A stretch of 64,000 nucleotides of DNA from Cytobacillus oceanisediminis (GCF_003182355.1 NZ_QGTW01000002.1:428653-492652); one strand, 5' to 3'; shown: positions 16,540 through 26,370, numbered from the stretch's first letter. Program-made: numbers and translations. Notes: generated from the letters alone by a model not told the origin.

Positions 16540-17808
16540 ATGAAAAAAGTAGATTTGGATTTTTCGTTAGAGGCGGTACCACAGGGGCATCGCAGCGGTT
16601 TTTGGAAAATGCTTGTGGTGATGCTTGGGCTGACCTTCTTCTCAGCAAGCATGTGGTCAGGCGGAACGCTTGGAACAGGGTTAACTTTCATGCAATTTAT
16701 CGGAATCGTATTAGCAGGCAACTTAATCCTGGGTACTTATACAGGAGCACTTGCTTATATTGCTGCAAAGACAGGTTTATCCACGCACTTGCTTACCCGC
16801 TATGCTTTTGGAGAAAAAGGATCTTACCTTTCATCCTTCTTGCTGGCTGCTACACAGGTTGGCTGGTTTGGAGTAGGGGTAGCGATGTTTGCTCTTCCGG
16901 TTCAAAAAGTAACAGGGCTTGATGCGAATATGCTGATTTTAGTCGCAGGACTGTTAATGACAGCAACAGCCTTCTTCGGAATGAAGGCACTGGCAATCCT
17001 AAGCTTTATCGCAGTACCGTTAATCACGATCCTGGGAAGCTTCTCAGTCTTTAAAGCAACAGAAACAGCAGGCGGGTTGGAAGGATTAATGCAATATCAG
17101 CCAGCTGAAGCGATTGGGCTGGCAGCAGCTTTAACGATCTGTGTCGGTTCCTTTATCAGTGCCGGAACACTGACTCCGGACTTCGCGCGCTTTGCAAACA
17201 CGAAACGCTCAGCAGTGGTTTCAACGGTCATTGCCTTCTTTATCGGAAACTCCGTGATGTTCATCTTCGGAGCAATCGGGGCGATTGCAACAGGCCAGTC
17301 TGATATTTCAGAGGTTATGTTCATCCAAAAGTTGATCCTTCCAGCAATTCTGGTTCTTGGCTTAAATATCTGGACGACAAATGATAACGCACTATATGCT
17401 TCAGGACTTGGTTTTGCCAGCATTTTAAAAATCTCAAAAAGCAAGGTTGTCATCTTCAACGGAATTGTCGGTACGATCGCAGCCATGTGGCTTTATAACA
17501 ACTTCGTCGGTTTCCTTACGATCTTAGGCTCCACATTGCCATCAATCGGGGCAATCATTTTAGCCGATTATTTCATCGTCAATCGCGGAGAATATAAGAA
17601 GTTTGCAGATATGAAGTTTAAAGCTGTCAATTGGGTAGCCATCCTTGCATGGATCGCGGGCGTAGCCATCGCGAATTTAGTCCCAGGGATTCCGCCGGTT
17701 AACGCGCTATTAGGATCAGCAATTACATTTGTAGTGGTTTCAAAAGTGGTTGCTCAATTACAAGCTAAAAGTACAGTCAGAGAAGGTGAGTTAAGAAGTG
17801 ATTATTAA
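16540..17808 (+). CDS. codB: Cytosine permease
   Basis: Inner-membrane cytosine:cation symporter of the NCS1 family, 422 residues with about 12 hydrophobic helices. The N-terminal [36 protein letters not shown] region, the early [10 protein letters not shown]-type loop (here [16 protein letters not shown]) and [15 protein letters not shown] in the middle are typical of CodB. I chose the ATG at 16540 because GGAGGAAT precedes it; the frame is open six codons further up. It overlaps codA by 11 bases. The gene lies behind a PyrR attenuator. Together they import cytosine and deaminate it for UMP salvage. Confidence 0.93.
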   Translation: MKKVDLDFSLEAVPQGHRSGFWKMLVVMLGLTFFSASMWSGGTLGTGLTFMQFIGIVLAGNLILGTYTGALAYIAAKTGLSTHLLTRYAFGEKGSYLSSFLLAATQVGWFGVGVAMFALPVQKVTGLDANMLILVAGLLMTATAFFGMKALAILSFIAVPLITILGSFSVFKATETAGGLEGLMQYQPAEAIGLAAALTICVGSFISAGTLTPDFARFANTKRSAVVSTVIAFFIGNSVMFIFGAIGAIATGQSDISEVMFIQKLILPAILVLGLNIWTTNDNALYASGLGFASILKISKSKVVIFNGIVGTIAAMWLYNNFVGFLTILGSTLPSIGAIILADYFIVNRGEYKKFADMKFKAVNWVAILAWIAGVAIANLVPGIPPVNALLGSAITFVVVSKVVAQLQAKSTVREGELRSDY

Positions 17809-19066
17809 AAATGCAAAGCTTAGAGGAAAAAAAGGCTTATGGAATATAGCGATACAAGATGGGAAAATAAATGACATTTCACAAGGTGAAGTGGAGGAGG
17901 CGGGACAGGAGATCCTTGATGCAGAAGGATCACTTGTCTCTGCCCCTTTTATCGAGCCTCATATTCATCTGGATACAACCCTCACAGCTGGGGAGCCAGA
18001 GTGGAATCAGAGCGGAACTTTATTCGAAGGCATCCAAAGATGGGCACAAAGAAAAGAAACCCTGACGCATGAAGATGTGAAAGCAAGAGCGAAAACAGCC
18101 TTGAAATGGCAAATTGCACAGGGAATTCAGCATGTCCGCACACATGTGGATGTAACAGATCCGAGTTTAACGGCATTAAAAGCCCTTTTGGAAGTAAAAG
18201 AAGAGATGTCTTCCTATGTAGACTTGCAGCTTGTGGCGTTTCCGCAGGAGGGAATCAATTCCTACCCAAGCGGAGCTGAGCTGCTTGAGGAAGCATTGAA
18301 AATGGGTGCTGATGTTGTAGGTGGCATCCCGCACTTTGAATTCACAAGAGAGTACGGCGTTTCCTCGATGAAAACAGCCTTTGACCTTGCTGAAAAATAT
18401 GACCGCCTTGTCGACATCCATTGTGATGAAATTGATGATGAACAATCGCGGTTTGTAGAGGTAGTGGCAGCGGAAGCCTATGAGCGCGGTTTAGGCAACC
18501 GGGTAACCGCCAGCCATACAACGGCAATGGGCTCTTATAATGATGCCTACACATATAAGCTATTCAGACTGTTAAAGCTATCAAACATTAACTTTGTCGC
18601 AAATCCGCTTGTGAACATCCACCTGCAGGGCCGGTTTGATACGTATCCGAAACGAAGAGGAATTACCAGGGTGAAAGAGTTGCTTGAAGCAGGCTTAAAC
18701 GTAAGCTTTGGCCATGATGACATCTTTGACCCGTGGTATCCGCTTGGAACAGGCAACATGCTCCAGGTCTTGCATATGGGCATCCACGTCACACAGCTCA
18801 TGGGATACGAACAAATCGTAAACTCATTTGACTTGATTACTAACAACAGTGCCAAGACTTTGAATATCGAAGAAAATTACGGAATTGAAGTAGGAAAAAC
18901 AGCCAACTTAATCGTACTGGATGCTGAAAACGAATATGAAGCGATTCGGAAGCAGGCGGCTGTCCGTTATTCTATTCGGAATGGCAAGGTGATTGCGGAA
19001 ACGAAGCCACGGGAGACAACCGTTAGATTTGGTGAGCTTGATGAGAAGGTTGATTTTAGGAAATAG
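17798..19066 (+). CDS. codA: Cytosine deaminase
   Basis: Amidohydrolase-superfamily cytosine deaminase of 422 residues, converting cytosine to uracil and ammonia. Metal ligands and catalytic groups of the E. coli CodA type are visible: [13 protein letters not shown] (two His), [26 protein letters not shown] (His plus catalytic Glu), [11 protein letters not shown] and [17 protein letters not shown] (Asp). A GTG start lies behind AAGGTGAG and overlaps the codB end, indicating translational coupling. A terminator follows. The isocytosine or creatinine deaminase alternative is unlikely because of the codB linkage and the pyrimidine attenuator. Confidence 0.94.
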   Translation: MIIKNAKLRGKKGLWNIAIQDGKINDISQGEVEEAGQEILDAEGSLVSAPFIEPHIHLDTTLTAGEPEWNQSGTLFEGIQRWAQRKETLTHEDVKARAKTALKWQIAQGIQHVRTHVDVTDPSLTALKALLEVKEEMSSYVDLQLVAFPQEGINSYPSGAELLEEALKMGADVVGGIPHFEFTREYGVSSMKTAFDLAEKYDRLVDIHCDEIDDEQSRFVEVVAAEAYERGLGNRVTASHTTAMGSYNDAYTYKLFRLLKLSNINFVANPLVNIHLQGRFDTYPKRRGITRVKELLEAGLNVSFGHDDIFDPWYPLGTGNMLQVLHMGIHVTQLMGYEQIVNSFDLITNNSAKTLNIEENYGIEVGKTANLIVLDAENEYEAIRKQAAVRYSIRNGKVIAETKPRETTVRFGELDEKVDFRK

Positions 19067-19094
19067 GGAATTCCTTATGATAAGTGAATGCAGA

Positions 19095-19129
19095 AGACTA
19101 CTCGGTTAGCTGAGCTAGTCTTTTTTTTT
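19095..19129 (+). terminator. Terminator of codBA
   Basis: AGACTA pairs with TAGTCT with further inner pairing (CTCGG/CTGAG, one bulge), followed by nine T residues. Confidence 0.82.
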
Positions 19130-19143
19130 AGAAAAAGTGTTCA

Positions 19144-19157
19144 ATCAAACGTTTGAT
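19144..19157. promoter_or_regulatory. ATCAAACGTTTGAT palindrome
   Basis: A perfect 14-bp palindrome between two terminators, where no promoter is needed. Near copies are at 2761-2776 and 21015-21030. Its place argues for a repeat remnant or a non-operator role. Confidence 0.4.
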
Positions 19158-19296
19158 CAAGTAAAATATGCTGCTTTGTTTAGTTATTGGTTGGGAGTAC
19201 CAATTGTGAACGATGCAAATAGAATAACGGAACTGCAAGAGGTCTGAACCATTGCAGCGGCCAAGGGTAATTGAATTTTTAGTAATTTACCCCCCC

Positions 19297-19335
19297 AAAA
19301 AAATAGCCCTATTCCTTTATCGGAATAGGGCTATT
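19297..19335 (-). terminator. Terminator of the NhaC-family gene
   Basis: AATAGCCCTATTCC / GGAATAGGGCTATT, a perfect 14-bp stem. On the minus strand it is followed by seven T residues. Confidence 0.92.
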
Positions 19336-19336
19336 C

Positions 19337-20866
19337 TTACATATTTATAGGTTTTCCGGTATTGGACTTATTTTGCCATTTGGAAATAACCACAACTGCT
19401 AAAACCATGATCAAGATCGCCACAGCAAGCGATAGGGTATTGGCAACTAAACCAGCTACAATATAAGCAGCAAGTGCTGCAGAACCATTTAGAATCGCAT
19501 ATGGAAGCTGTGTTTTTACGTGATCCATGTGGTCACTTCCAGCTCCTGTAGAGGATAAGATCGTTGTATCCGAAATTGGTGAGCAATGGTCTCCGAATAG
19601 TCCTCCAGATAAAACTGCCCCGATACAGACATAAATGGACGCATCCAGATGAAATGCCATTGGGATTGCCAGAGGCATCATGATCGCGAACGTGCCCCAT
19701 GAGCTTCCGGTTGCAAAGGACATACAGGCACCGGCAAGGAATAAGATGGCAGGGACGATGAATGCAGGGATATTTCCATCCATGATTTCTACGATATAAT
19801 TGGCGGTTCCCAAATTCTTCATGACTGTGCCAAGAGACCAGGCCAACACTAGTGTAGCAGCGACGTACATCATTTTTTGCATTCCAGATACATATATATC
19901 AAAAGCCTCTCCAAACTTTTTAACCTTGTAATATACCATCATTAAAATTAGTAGAATGCCAGCAAATAAATAGGCTGTTGTAAGTGCTACGCGGAAGGCG
20001 CTGCCTTCAATCTTCTGGAATGGAAAACCTAGCGGGATCAGGATTCCGAACAGTGTCACAAGCAGAACAAGAAGAGGAAGCCAGATTAAAATGGGTTTGC
20101 TCTTTGTCTCCTTTAGCTCATTAAAATTGTCCGGCTTTCTCATTGGTTTTGAATCAGGCCAATATAATGCACCAGTTTCCTTCACACGCTTCTCAGCTTT
20201 GGCCATTGCACCAAACTCCAGTTTTGTGAATGCAACAAGCGGCACCATAAGAACGGTTAGTATTGGATAAAATTGATAAGGGATGGCCTGAATGAAAGCA
20301 TCCCAATCAGATTCAGCAATGCTCAGCCCTTCAAATTCTTTTTGAATGAGCCCCATAATGTATACACCCCAGCCGATGAATGGAATGAGAACGGCAACAG
20401 GGGAAGCAGTTGAATCGATGATCCAGGCTAATTTTTCCCTGGATATCTTTGCTTTATCAAATACCTTTTCAAAAATAGGTCCAATCAAAAGCGGGGTGCC
20501 GAGATCCGAGAAAAAGATGACTATGCCCCCGAACCAGGCAGCCAATTGTGTTTTGGCTTTTGAGTTTAAATACTTAATTACTTTTTCTGCAAATGCAGCA
20601 GCTCCGCCTGATTTCTCCATTAAAGCTACAAACCCGCCGATAAACACAAGCAATACCAGCACACCGGCGTTATAGCTGTCTGTCAGCTGAACAAACAAAT
20701 AATCGCCAATCATCGTCTTGGTCGCAGTAAGCGGCAATCCTTTGACCAGGATCAAAACACCTGAAAATGAACCTAAAAATAATGAAATAATAACGTTTTT
20801 GGTTACGATTGCCGCAATGATCGCTAACAATGGCGGAATCAAAGATAACCAGCCTAAGTGCTCCAT
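19337..20866 (-). CDS. Na+/H+ antiporter NhaC family protein
   Basis: Polytopic membrane transporter of about 509 residues in the NhaC family (PF03553). Some 11-12 helices can be traced. The family signature GGLFGDHCSPISDTTILSSTGAGSDHMDHVKTQLPYA is present near residue 420, and a SDLGTPLLIGPIFEKVFDKAKISREKLAWIIDSTASPVAVLIP block near 120-165. The ATG at 20866 is eight bases from AGGAGG; the ATG two codons upstream is too close to it. Members exchange Na+ for H+, malate/lactate or amino acids, so the substrate is open. Two direct copies of TTATGCAACA precede the gene and may be an operator. It is monocistronic. Confidence 0.87.
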   Translation of the reverse strand: MEHLGWLSLIPPLLAIIAAIVTKNVIISLFLGSFSGVLILVKGLPLTATKTMIGDYLFVQLTDSYNAGVLVLLVFIGGFVALMEKSGGAAAFAEKVIKYLNSKAKTQLAAWFGGIVIFFSDLGTPLLIGPIFEKVFDKAKISREKLAWIIDSTASPVAVLIPFIGWGVYIMGLIQKEFEGLSIAESDWDAFIQAIPYQFYPILTVLMVPLVAFTKLEFGAMAKAEKRVKETGALYWPDSKPMRKPDNFNELKETKSKPILIWLPLLVLLVTLFGILIPLGFPFQKIEGSAFRVALTTAYLFAGILLILMMVYYKVKKFGEAFDIYVSGMQKMMYVAATLVLAWSLGTVMKNLGTANYIVEIMDGNIPAFIVPAILFLAGACMSFATGSSWGTFAIMMPLAIPMAFHLDASIYVCIGAVLSGGLFGDHCSPISDTTILSSTGAGSDHMDHVKTQLPYAILNGSAALAAYIVAGLVANTLSLAVAILIMVLAVVVISKWQNKSNTGKPINM

Positions 20867-20908
20867 GAACATGTCCTCCTGATATTTTATGGAAAAATAT
20901 AAGAGTAA

Positions 20909-20942
20909 TTATGCAACAATACTTTTATTTATGCAACATAAT
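20909..20942 (-). promoter_or_regulatory. Direct repeats TTATGCAACA, 20 bp apart
   Basis: TTATGCAACAATA (from 20909) and TTATGCAACATAA (from 20929) are exactly 20 bp apart, about 45 bp before the antiporter start. The second is also an inverted repeat (TTATG-CAA-CATAA). Spacing on one face of the helix suggests a tandem operator. Confidence 0.5.
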
Positions 20943-21014
20943 TTTAAAAGTTCGTTTGCTGGTTTTAAGAAAAGCTTGAAAGAAGTTAGCGACCTACTAG
21001 CGAGTTGGAGATCT

Positions 21015-21030
21015 AATCAAACGTTTGATT
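21015..21030. promoter_or_regulatory. AATCAAACGTTTGATT palindrome
   Basis: A perfect 16-bp palindrome about 150 bp upstream of the NhaC-family start, the best of three copies in the window (see 2761 and 19144). It would suit a TetR-type dimer; no regulator is assigned. Confidence 0.45.
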
Positions 21031-21279
21031 GAATTTGTACTATGGGTCTGGTGAAAAGTATAGAATAATGATTTTAATTTTTAAAAACACTAGTGATTTC
21101 CATTAGCTATTCTCTGAGGGGCAATAAATGGGTCTGAAGGCCCGATCTTCTTATGCGGTACGAAGAAGAATTCTCCCGGATGAAGGGTCAAACCGCTTAA
21201 AAGAAGCGGAGAAAATATCAGAACCACAAACTACCTCCGCCAATGGACTCCCGATGGCCAAATCTATCTGCTTGGTATA
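21031..21279. other. Intergenic stretch with possible coding remnant
   Basis: No intact gene. Frames of about 30-40 codons are open across 21140-21280, but I recognise no family. The stretch ends in a GGTACC repeat, which elsewhere in this window marks gene ends, so a decayed gene is possible. Confidence 0.3.
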
Positions 21280-21292
21280 GGTACCTGGTACC
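21280..21292 (-). repeat. GGTACC dispersed repeat, core copy
   Basis: GGTACCTGGTACC, reading GGTACCAGGTACC on the minus strand. It is the core of the 29-bp repeat at 14391 and 31817 without its CCCGAATTTT tail. Confidence 0.65.
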
Positions 21293-21396
21293 ATTCTTTT
21301 TTAACCATTTAATAGAAAAATAAGGGGATTATTCCCTTTTAGGGACTCGTTTCCTATGGTTTTTACGAAATTATCTAACTTTTTCGCCAGATACTA

Positions 21397-21457
21397 TTGA
21401 AAATATTCGGATTATTAAATATGATTTAAATTATACAAAAAATGAAATTGCATTTCA
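21397..21457 (+). promoter_or_regulatory. Promoter of the peptide-uptake operon with probable IclR operator
   Basis: TTGAAA (21397-21402) and TATGAT (21420-21425) with a 17-bp spacer form a good SigA promoter; transcription should start near 21432. Just downstream is the perfect inverted repeat TGAAAT-TGC-ATTTCA (21443-21457), placed where a repressor would block elongation. The IclR-family gene of the same operon is the obvious candidate to bind it (inference). Confidence 0.75.
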
Positions 21458-21484
21458 CAAAATGAAACCGTTAGGAGTGTCATA

Positions 21485-22474
21485 ATGGTTCAAAGAGTTT
21501 TAGAGGTTGATAAGTTAAGGGTGGGCATTAAGGATGATGGCGAGAAAATAGCCATTGTAAACGGAATTAGTTTCCATCTTCATAAAGGGGAGACTCTCGG
21601 AATTGTAGGGGAATCGGGCTGCGGGAAAAGTATGACTTCTCTTTCCTTAATGGGCCTTTTGCCTCCTGGAGTGGAGAGGCATGACGGTAATGTTCGGCTT
21701 GGCGATCTACACTTTAAGGATTTTTCCAAAAAGGATTGGCGAAAAATCCGCGGTAAAAAAATATCGATGATTTTCCAGGAACCGATGAGTTCTTTAAACC
21801 CTGTTTATACCATTGGGGATCAGATTATGGAGATGGTTTTAAGCCATGAGAAGGTCTCCAAGAAAGCTGCCAGGGCCCGCGCATTGGAAATGCTGAAGCT
21901 AGTTGGGATTCCAAGGCCTGAACATGTCCTTGATGAATATCCCTACCAGCTTTCAGGCGGTATGCGCCAAAGGGTTATGATTGCTATCGCTCTCTCGTGC
22001 AATCCTGAAGTGCTGATTGCAGATGAGCCAACGACTGCGCTGGATGTAACGATTCAAGCACAGATTCTGGAGCTGATGAAAGATATTCAAAATCAGCTGG
22101 ATATGTCGATCGTCCTGATTACGCATGATTTGGGAGTTGTGGCAGAAATGTGTGACCGCGTCATCGTGATGTACGCAGGCGAAATTGTGGAAGAATCATT
22201 AGTGGTAGAGCTGTTTGATAATCCAAAGCATCCTTATACAAAAGGGCTAATCGCTTCTTTGCCAGATGTGGATGAACAAAAGGAATATTTATCTTCCATA
22301 CCAGGAGTCGTTCCGGCACCGGGCAATATGCCTGCCGGATGCCGATTTGCACCGCGTTGTACTTTAGCGCACGAACGATGTAACGAAACCCCGCCGCTTT
22401 TTGAAACAGAGTCAGGTTCACAGGTTAAATGCTGGCTTTTTGAGGAGAAAGAGTCGGAGGTGGCTGCAACATGA
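21485..22474 (+). CDS. Oligopeptide/dipeptide ABC transporter ATP-binding protein (DppD/OppD-like)
   Basis: Cytoplasmic ATPase of 329 residues driving peptide import. Walker [10 protein letters not shown]-loop in [21 protein letters not shown] signature LSGGMRQR, Walker [13 protein letters not shown] and switch-His ITHDLG are all intact. The C-terminal oligopeptide-transporter extension has the four-Cys-type motif [19 protein letters not shown]. The ATG follows TTAGGAGTG. It is the first gene of an operon with a partner ATPase (four-base overlap), an IclR regulator, a binding lipoprotein and two permeases. Clustering with two peptidases indicates peptide rather than nickel or sugar uptake. 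Confidence 0.93.
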   Translation: MVQRVLEVDKLRVGIKDDGEKIAIVNGISFHLHKGETLGIVGESGCGKSMTSLSLMGLLPPGVERHDGNVRLGDLHFKDFSKKDWRKIRGKKISMIFQEPMSSLNPVYTIGDQIMEMVLSHEKVSKKAARARALEMLKLVGIPRPEHVLDEYPYQLSGGMRQRVMIAIALSCNPEVLIADEPTTALDVTIQAQILELMKDIQNQLDMSIVLITHDLGVVAEMCDRVIVMYAGEIVEESLVVELFDNPKHPYTKGLIASLPDVDEQKEYLSSIPGVVPAPGNMPAGCRFAPRCTLAHERCNETPPLFETESGSQVKCWLFEEKESEVAAT

Positions 22475-23490
22475 CAGAAGAACAAAACGTTCTATTAAAA
22501 GTAGAAAACTTGAAAAAGCACTTTCCGGTTAAAGGCGGTATTTTTGGAAACAAAACGCTTCAGCATGTAAAAGCAGTTGACGGAGTTTCCTTCGAAGTTA
22601 TGGAAGGTGAAACCTTCGGGATTGTTGGAGAGTCAGGATGCGGAAAGAGTACAACAGGCAGAACAATCTTACGCCTGCTTGAGCCGACTGAAGGAAATAT
22701 CTATTTTCAAGGCCGAAACCTTGCCGAACTTAACAACAGTGAAATGAGATCATTGCGAAAGGATATCCAAATTGTTTTCCAGGATCCATTTGCTTCACTA
22801 AATCCGAGAATGAGGGTTCGCGATATCATTGAAGAGCCGCTTATTAATTTCGGGGTGACCGACCGTAAGGAAAGAGAAAGAAGGCTGTTGGAAGTAGCGG
22901 ACCAGGTTGGATTAACACCCGCACAGCTTACACGTTTTCCACACGAGTTTTCCGGAGGGCAGCGCCAGCGTATTGGAATCGCAAGAGCCTTAATTTCTAA
23001 GCCTAAATTGATCATTGCGGATGAACCGGTATCAGCGCTGGATGTATCGATTCAGTCACAAGTTCTAAATTTAATGAGGGATTTACAAAAAGAGCTGGGA
23101 CTTACATATATCTTTATTTCCCACGATTTGAGCGTTGTTAAACATTTCTGTGATCGCATTGGTGTTATGTATCTTGGCAAGATGGTCGAAATTGCAGAAA
23201 AAAATCGGTTATATGATAAGCCTATGCATCCATATGCTGAAGCTTTGCTTTCAGCTCTGCCAAGCCCTCATCCGCTTAAAAAGAAAGAGAGGATTATTTT
23301 AAAAGGGGACGTACCAAGCCCTTCTAATCCTCCAAGCGGATGTACATTTCATCCGCGATGCGCTTCTTGTATGGATATCTGTACAACGGACCAGCCAACC
23401 CTTCAGGCGGTGGAAAACCAGCATGCAGTGTCATGCCACTTATATACTGAAGCAGGGAAAAAATCTGTTGCAGCAGGAGAACTAGTATGA
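22471..23490 (+). CDS. Oligopeptide/dipeptide ABC transporter ATP-binding protein (DppF/OppF-like)
   Basis: Second ATPase of the importer, 339 residues, overlapping the first by ATGA. It has Walker [28 protein letters not shown], signature FSGGQRQR, Walker [13 protein letters not shown] and FISHDLS. The C-terminal extension has [19 protein letters not shown], the Cys cluster usual for OppF/DppF. The N-terminal HFPVKGG motif is typical of the F subunit. Translational coupling to both neighbours (start of the IclR gene overlaps its stop) indicates one transcript. It forms the ATPase heterodimer with the upstream protein. Confidence 0.93.
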   Translation: MTEEQNVLLKVENLKKHFPVKGGIFGNKTLQHVKAVDGVSFEVMEGETFGIVGESGCGKSTTGRTILRLLEPTEGNIYFQGRNLAELNNSEMRSLRKDIQIVFQDPFASLNPRMRVRDIIEEPLINFGVTDRKERERRLLEVADQVGLTPAQLTRFPHEFSGGQRQRIGIARALISKPKLIIADEPVSALDVSIQSQVLNLMRDLQKELGLTYIFISHDLSVVKHFCDRIGVMYLGKMVEIAEKNRLYDKPMHPYAEALLSALPSPHPLKKKERIILKGDVPSPSNPPSGCTFHPRCASCMDICTTDQPTLQAVENQHAVSCHLYTEAGKKSVAAGELV

Positions 23491-24293
23491 GTAAAACGAT
23501 TGAAAAAGGTCTCCATCTCCTGGAAATTTTCACAGATGAAAAACCTTACTGGAGACTGGATGAAATCTCAAAGACCTTAGGTATTCCTAAGGCAACCGCA
23601 TATCGTCTTTTAAGAACCTTTGCCGAGTTTGGGTATTTGCAGCGAGTGACCTTTCATCAGGATGGCATGGTTGTGGATGGCGAGAGGTATGGGTTAGGCA
23701 TTAAGTTCTTAGAGATGGGCGAGCGCGTTGCGGGTAGGTTTGAGATTCGCAGAATTGCGCTTCCTCATATGAAGAATTTGCAGGGGATGTTTAATGAGGC
23801 AGTCCAGCTGGTCATTCGGGAACAGAATGCGGGCATTTATTTGGAGAAAATTGAAAGCACTCGCCCTGTCCGGCTTTATACAAGAGTTGGCAGGCAAGCG
23901 CCTCTATATGCCGGAGCTTGCACTCGCACACTTCTTTCCTTTTTGCCGGACGAACAAATTTCAGATGTGCTGGAAAATCCCATTATCCCATTTGCAAGCC
24001 AAACACCTAAATCAAAAGAAGAAGTTCTTAAATTGGTAAAAGAAACGAGAGAGACCGGCTATGCTTACAGTGATTCCGAACTCGAGGAAGGCACCGTCTC
24101 GATAGCTGTTCCGATTTTTGATCGGTATGGAACCGTTTCATATTCGATAAGCATTGCGGGATTTTCAACGTCATTTCCGAGAGATAAGGTCCATCATTTT
24201 TTAGGCCCTCTTTGGGAAGCGGCAGCCGGTATATCACAAGAGATTGGTTATAACCTTCCATATCCTTATGGAGGAAAAATAAAAATAAAGTAA
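23487..24293 (+). CDS. IclR family transcriptional regulator
   Basis: DNA-binding regulator of 268 residues embedded in the transport operon. The winged HTH is at about residues 1-65 (KGLHLLEIFTDEKPYWRLDEISKTLGIPKATAYRLLRTFAEFGYL). The effector domain follows, with the usual FEIRRIALPHMKNLQ, a Cys-containing GRQAPLYAGACTRTLLSFLP loop and a late SIAVPIFDRYGTVSYSISIAG strand. It starts with ATG overlapping the previous stop codon. Regulators inside a transport operon are often autoregulated; the perfect palindrome at 21443-21457 after the operon promoter is the likely target. The ligand is probably a peptide-derived compound such as pyroglutamate, but this is a guess. Confidence 0.92.
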   Translation: MSKTIEKGLHLLEIFTDEKPYWRLDEISKTLGIPKATAYRLLRTFAEFGYLQRVTFHQDGMVVDGERYGLGIKFLEMGERVAGRFEIRRIALPHMKNLQGMFNEAVQLVIREQNAGIYLEKIESTRPVRLYTRVGRQAPLYAGACTRTLLSFLPDEQISDVLENPIIPFASQTPKSKEEVLKLVKETRETGYAYSDSELEEGTVSIAVPIFDRYGTVSYSISIAGFSTSFPRDKVHHFLGPLWEAAAGISQEIGYNLPYPYGGKIKIK

Positions 24294-24311
24294 ATTACAG
24301 GGGGAAAGAGA

Positions 24312-25889
24312 ATGAAGAAGAGATTACTATCATTTTTTGCCGTATTTATGACCTTTACACTCATTTTGTCCGCATGTTCAGGCGGAGGAGAGAAATCCAG
24401 CTCAAGCGAAAGCAAGAGCAGCGATAAAAATCCGGTTGAAGGCCGCGATAATGAGCTTGTGATTGGCGTTTCAGGGGATCCGCAAAACTGGGATCCGATT
24501 GATACATTCCTGCTGGACTGGAGTACGATCGGTACTTCTGTTTTTGAAGGACTTGTAGACCGTAACCTTGATTTGGAGATTCAGCCTGGTTTGGCTGAAA
24601 GCTGGGAATATCTTGATGATAAAACTTTGCAATTCAAGCTTCGCCAGGGGGTTACTTTCCATAACGGAGAACCATTCAATGCCGAAGCTGTTAAATTCAC
24701 TTTTGACCGACTTTTGGGTGAAGAAGGACAAAAAGGACCTCAATACTCAAACTACACATCCATTGACAGTGTAGAGGTTGTTGATGAATTTACCGTTAAC
24801 ATGAAATTGAAATCGCAGGATCCGGTTCTTTTGACAAAGCTTGCCGGTTATGGAGCAGTCATTGTACCTCCTAAGTATATTGCTGAAAAAGGGGACGAGC
24901 ATTTCAATAATAACCCTGTGGGTACTGGACCTTTCAAAATGACAGGCTATAAGCGTGACCAGGAAGTTGTATTGGAAAAGAATCCGGAATACTGGAAAGA
25001 AGGACTTCCGAAGTTAGATAAGGTTGTTTTTAAAGTTATTCCTGAAGCATCAACAAGACTTGCTGAGCTTCAAACAGGAAAAATCGATGTTATGAAACGC
25101 GTTGAGGTTGCCCAGGCAGATACAGTGAAGGAATCGGGCTTCCTTGAACTGCAGGAAGTTGGTACACCAACAGCATTCTCTTTGCGTTTTGATACGGCGA
25201 GGAAGCCGCTTGATAAGAAAGAAGTAAGACAAGCGATTAACTATGCAGTTGATAAAGAGGCAATCATTAACGAAATCCTTGGCGGCTATGGCAAGCCAAT
25301 CAGCACATTTCAAAGTGAGCTTTCTTTCGGAAACAACCCTGATTTAGAACCATACCCATATGATCCTGAAAAAGCGAAGGAATTATTAAAAGAAGCAGGT
25401 GTGAGCGAAGGAACAGAGCTTGACTTATTTATTCCAGGTAACGACGGAAATTTCAAAGAGATTGCACAGATTGTTTCTTTTTATCTTGAAGAAGTTGGCT
25501 TAAAAGTAAACATCAACAGTGTTGATAACACGACTCTTATTTCTGACCTAATCCCGAACGGCAATGCCGGACATATGTATCGCCAGGGCTGGGGAGGATG
25601 GACGCTTGATTTTGATAATACAGCTTACTTAATGTATCACGAAGGCGAGCAATGGAATCCATCCTTTAAAGATGAAAAGGTAGAAGAGCTTCTTGCTGCA
25701 CAACGTGCGACAGTTGATCAGAAGGAACGCGAAAAAATCTTCAAGGAGCTTACCGAAGTTCTTTATGATCTAGCTCCAGAACTGAACCTTTATTCTGCGG
25801 TTGATTTATACGCAGTGAACAAGCGTGTTCAAAACTTCCAGCCGCCTCATGAGGACCGTATGCGTTTGGAAGAGGTAACAGTTAAGTAA
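24312..25889 (+). CDS. Peptide ABC transporter substrate-binding lipoprotein (SBP family 5)
   Basis: Extracellular peptide receptor of 525 residues, lipid-anchored. The signal peptide ends in lipobox LSAC (Cys 23), then a Ser/Lys-rich linker. The SBP_bac_5 fold is recognised from LAESWEYLDDKTLQFKLRQGVTFHNGEPFNAEAVKFTFDR, the GTGPFKMTGYKRDQEVVLEKNPEYW block and the VRQAINYAVDKEAI motif. The start follows AGGGGGAAAGAG. It is 18 bases behind the IclR gene. A terminator and a 300-bp repeat separate it from its permease genes, an odd break for an importer operon. Confidence 0.93.
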   Translation: MKKRLLSFFAVFMTFTLILSACSGGGEKSSSSESKSSDKNPVEGRDNELVIGVSGDPQNWDPIDTFLLDWSTIGTSVFEGLVDRNLDLEIQPGLAESWEYLDDKTLQFKLRQGVTFHNGEPFNAEAVKFTFDRLLGEEGQKGPQYSNYTSIDSVEVVDEFTVNMKLKSQDPVLLTKLAGYGAVIVPPKYIAEKGDEHFNNNPVGTGPFKMTGYKRDQEVVLEKNPEYWKEGLPKLDKVVFKVIPEASTRLAELQTGKIDVMKRVEVAQADTVKESGFLELQEVGTPTAFSLRFDTARKPLDKKEVRQAINYAVDKEAIINEILGGYGKPISTFQSELSFGNNPDLEPYPYDPEKAKELLKEAGVSEGTELDLFIPGNDGNFKEIAQIVSFYLEEVGLKVNINSVDNTTLISDLIPNGNAGHMYRQGWGGWTLDFDNTAYLMYHEGEQWNPSFKDEKVEELLAAQRATVDQKEREKIFKELTEVLYDLAPELNLYSAVDLYAVNKRVQNFQPPHEDRMRLEEVTVK

Positions 25890-25899
25890 ATGACCTTCA

Positions 25900-25938
25900 A
25901 AAAGAGATAGTATGGTCTTCATGCTATCTCTTTCTTTT
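25900..25938 (+). terminator. Terminator after the peptide-binding protein gene
   Basis: AAAGAGATAG / CTATCTCTTT with further pairing (TAT...ATG) and a TCTTTT tail. If partial, it would raise the amount of binding protein over the permeases downstream. Confidence 0.82.
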
Positions 25939-26071
25939 AAGAATTTATAAGCCGGAGCGTATCTGGCTGATGCATGGCCCGCGGAATGGAAATCATCTAC
26001 TTCCGGGACCAGGGTTTTTGCGTTTTTTACAAAATAAGAAAGTTTAAGATTTTGAACGTTGAAAACTGTCT

Positions 26072-26370
26072 AGCGCAAGCAGCCTACCCCCTCGAGGCCA
26101 CAAGCTTGTTTAGTTGCGGCTCCTAGGGACTCGGGGTCATAAGCCGTTTCCTTTCAGAAGGGAAGACACCTTCTTACAGGAATCGTCTTATGCCTGAGGC
26201 CCGCAGGTTGCGGGTCATGCAGACGTTGCCACAGGACGTGGCGCCCTTAGTCTGCGTTCTTTGAACGGGCAGTCGCCTCCACATTTCGGGCAAGCCTCCC
26301 AAAAAGGCAAAGAACACCTTTCCGAGAGGCTCGTCTTGTGCTTGTCGGGGGTGGGCAAGGCGCTTGCGCT
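26072..26370. repeat. Structured dispersed repeat inside the peptide operon
   Basis: About 300 bp of G+C-richer DNA bounded by the inverted ends AGCGCAAGC (26072-26080) and GCTTGCGCT (26362-26370). It contains many inner hairpins, for example GGCCCGCAGGTTGCGGGTC and the paired CATAAGCCG/TCTTATG. The CTAGCGC...GCTTGCGCTTTTCTTA ends are like highly repeated intergenic elements of Bacillus-related genomes (recalled, not searched). It lies between the binding-protein and permease genes and runs up to the permease ribosome site. The apparent open frame through it is not a gene. Confidence 0.75.

Noticed and set aside
21140-21280. Pseudogene fragment before a GGTACC repeat
   Set aside because: Short open stretches exist but no protein family could be recognised, so I list it only as an intergenic stretch.
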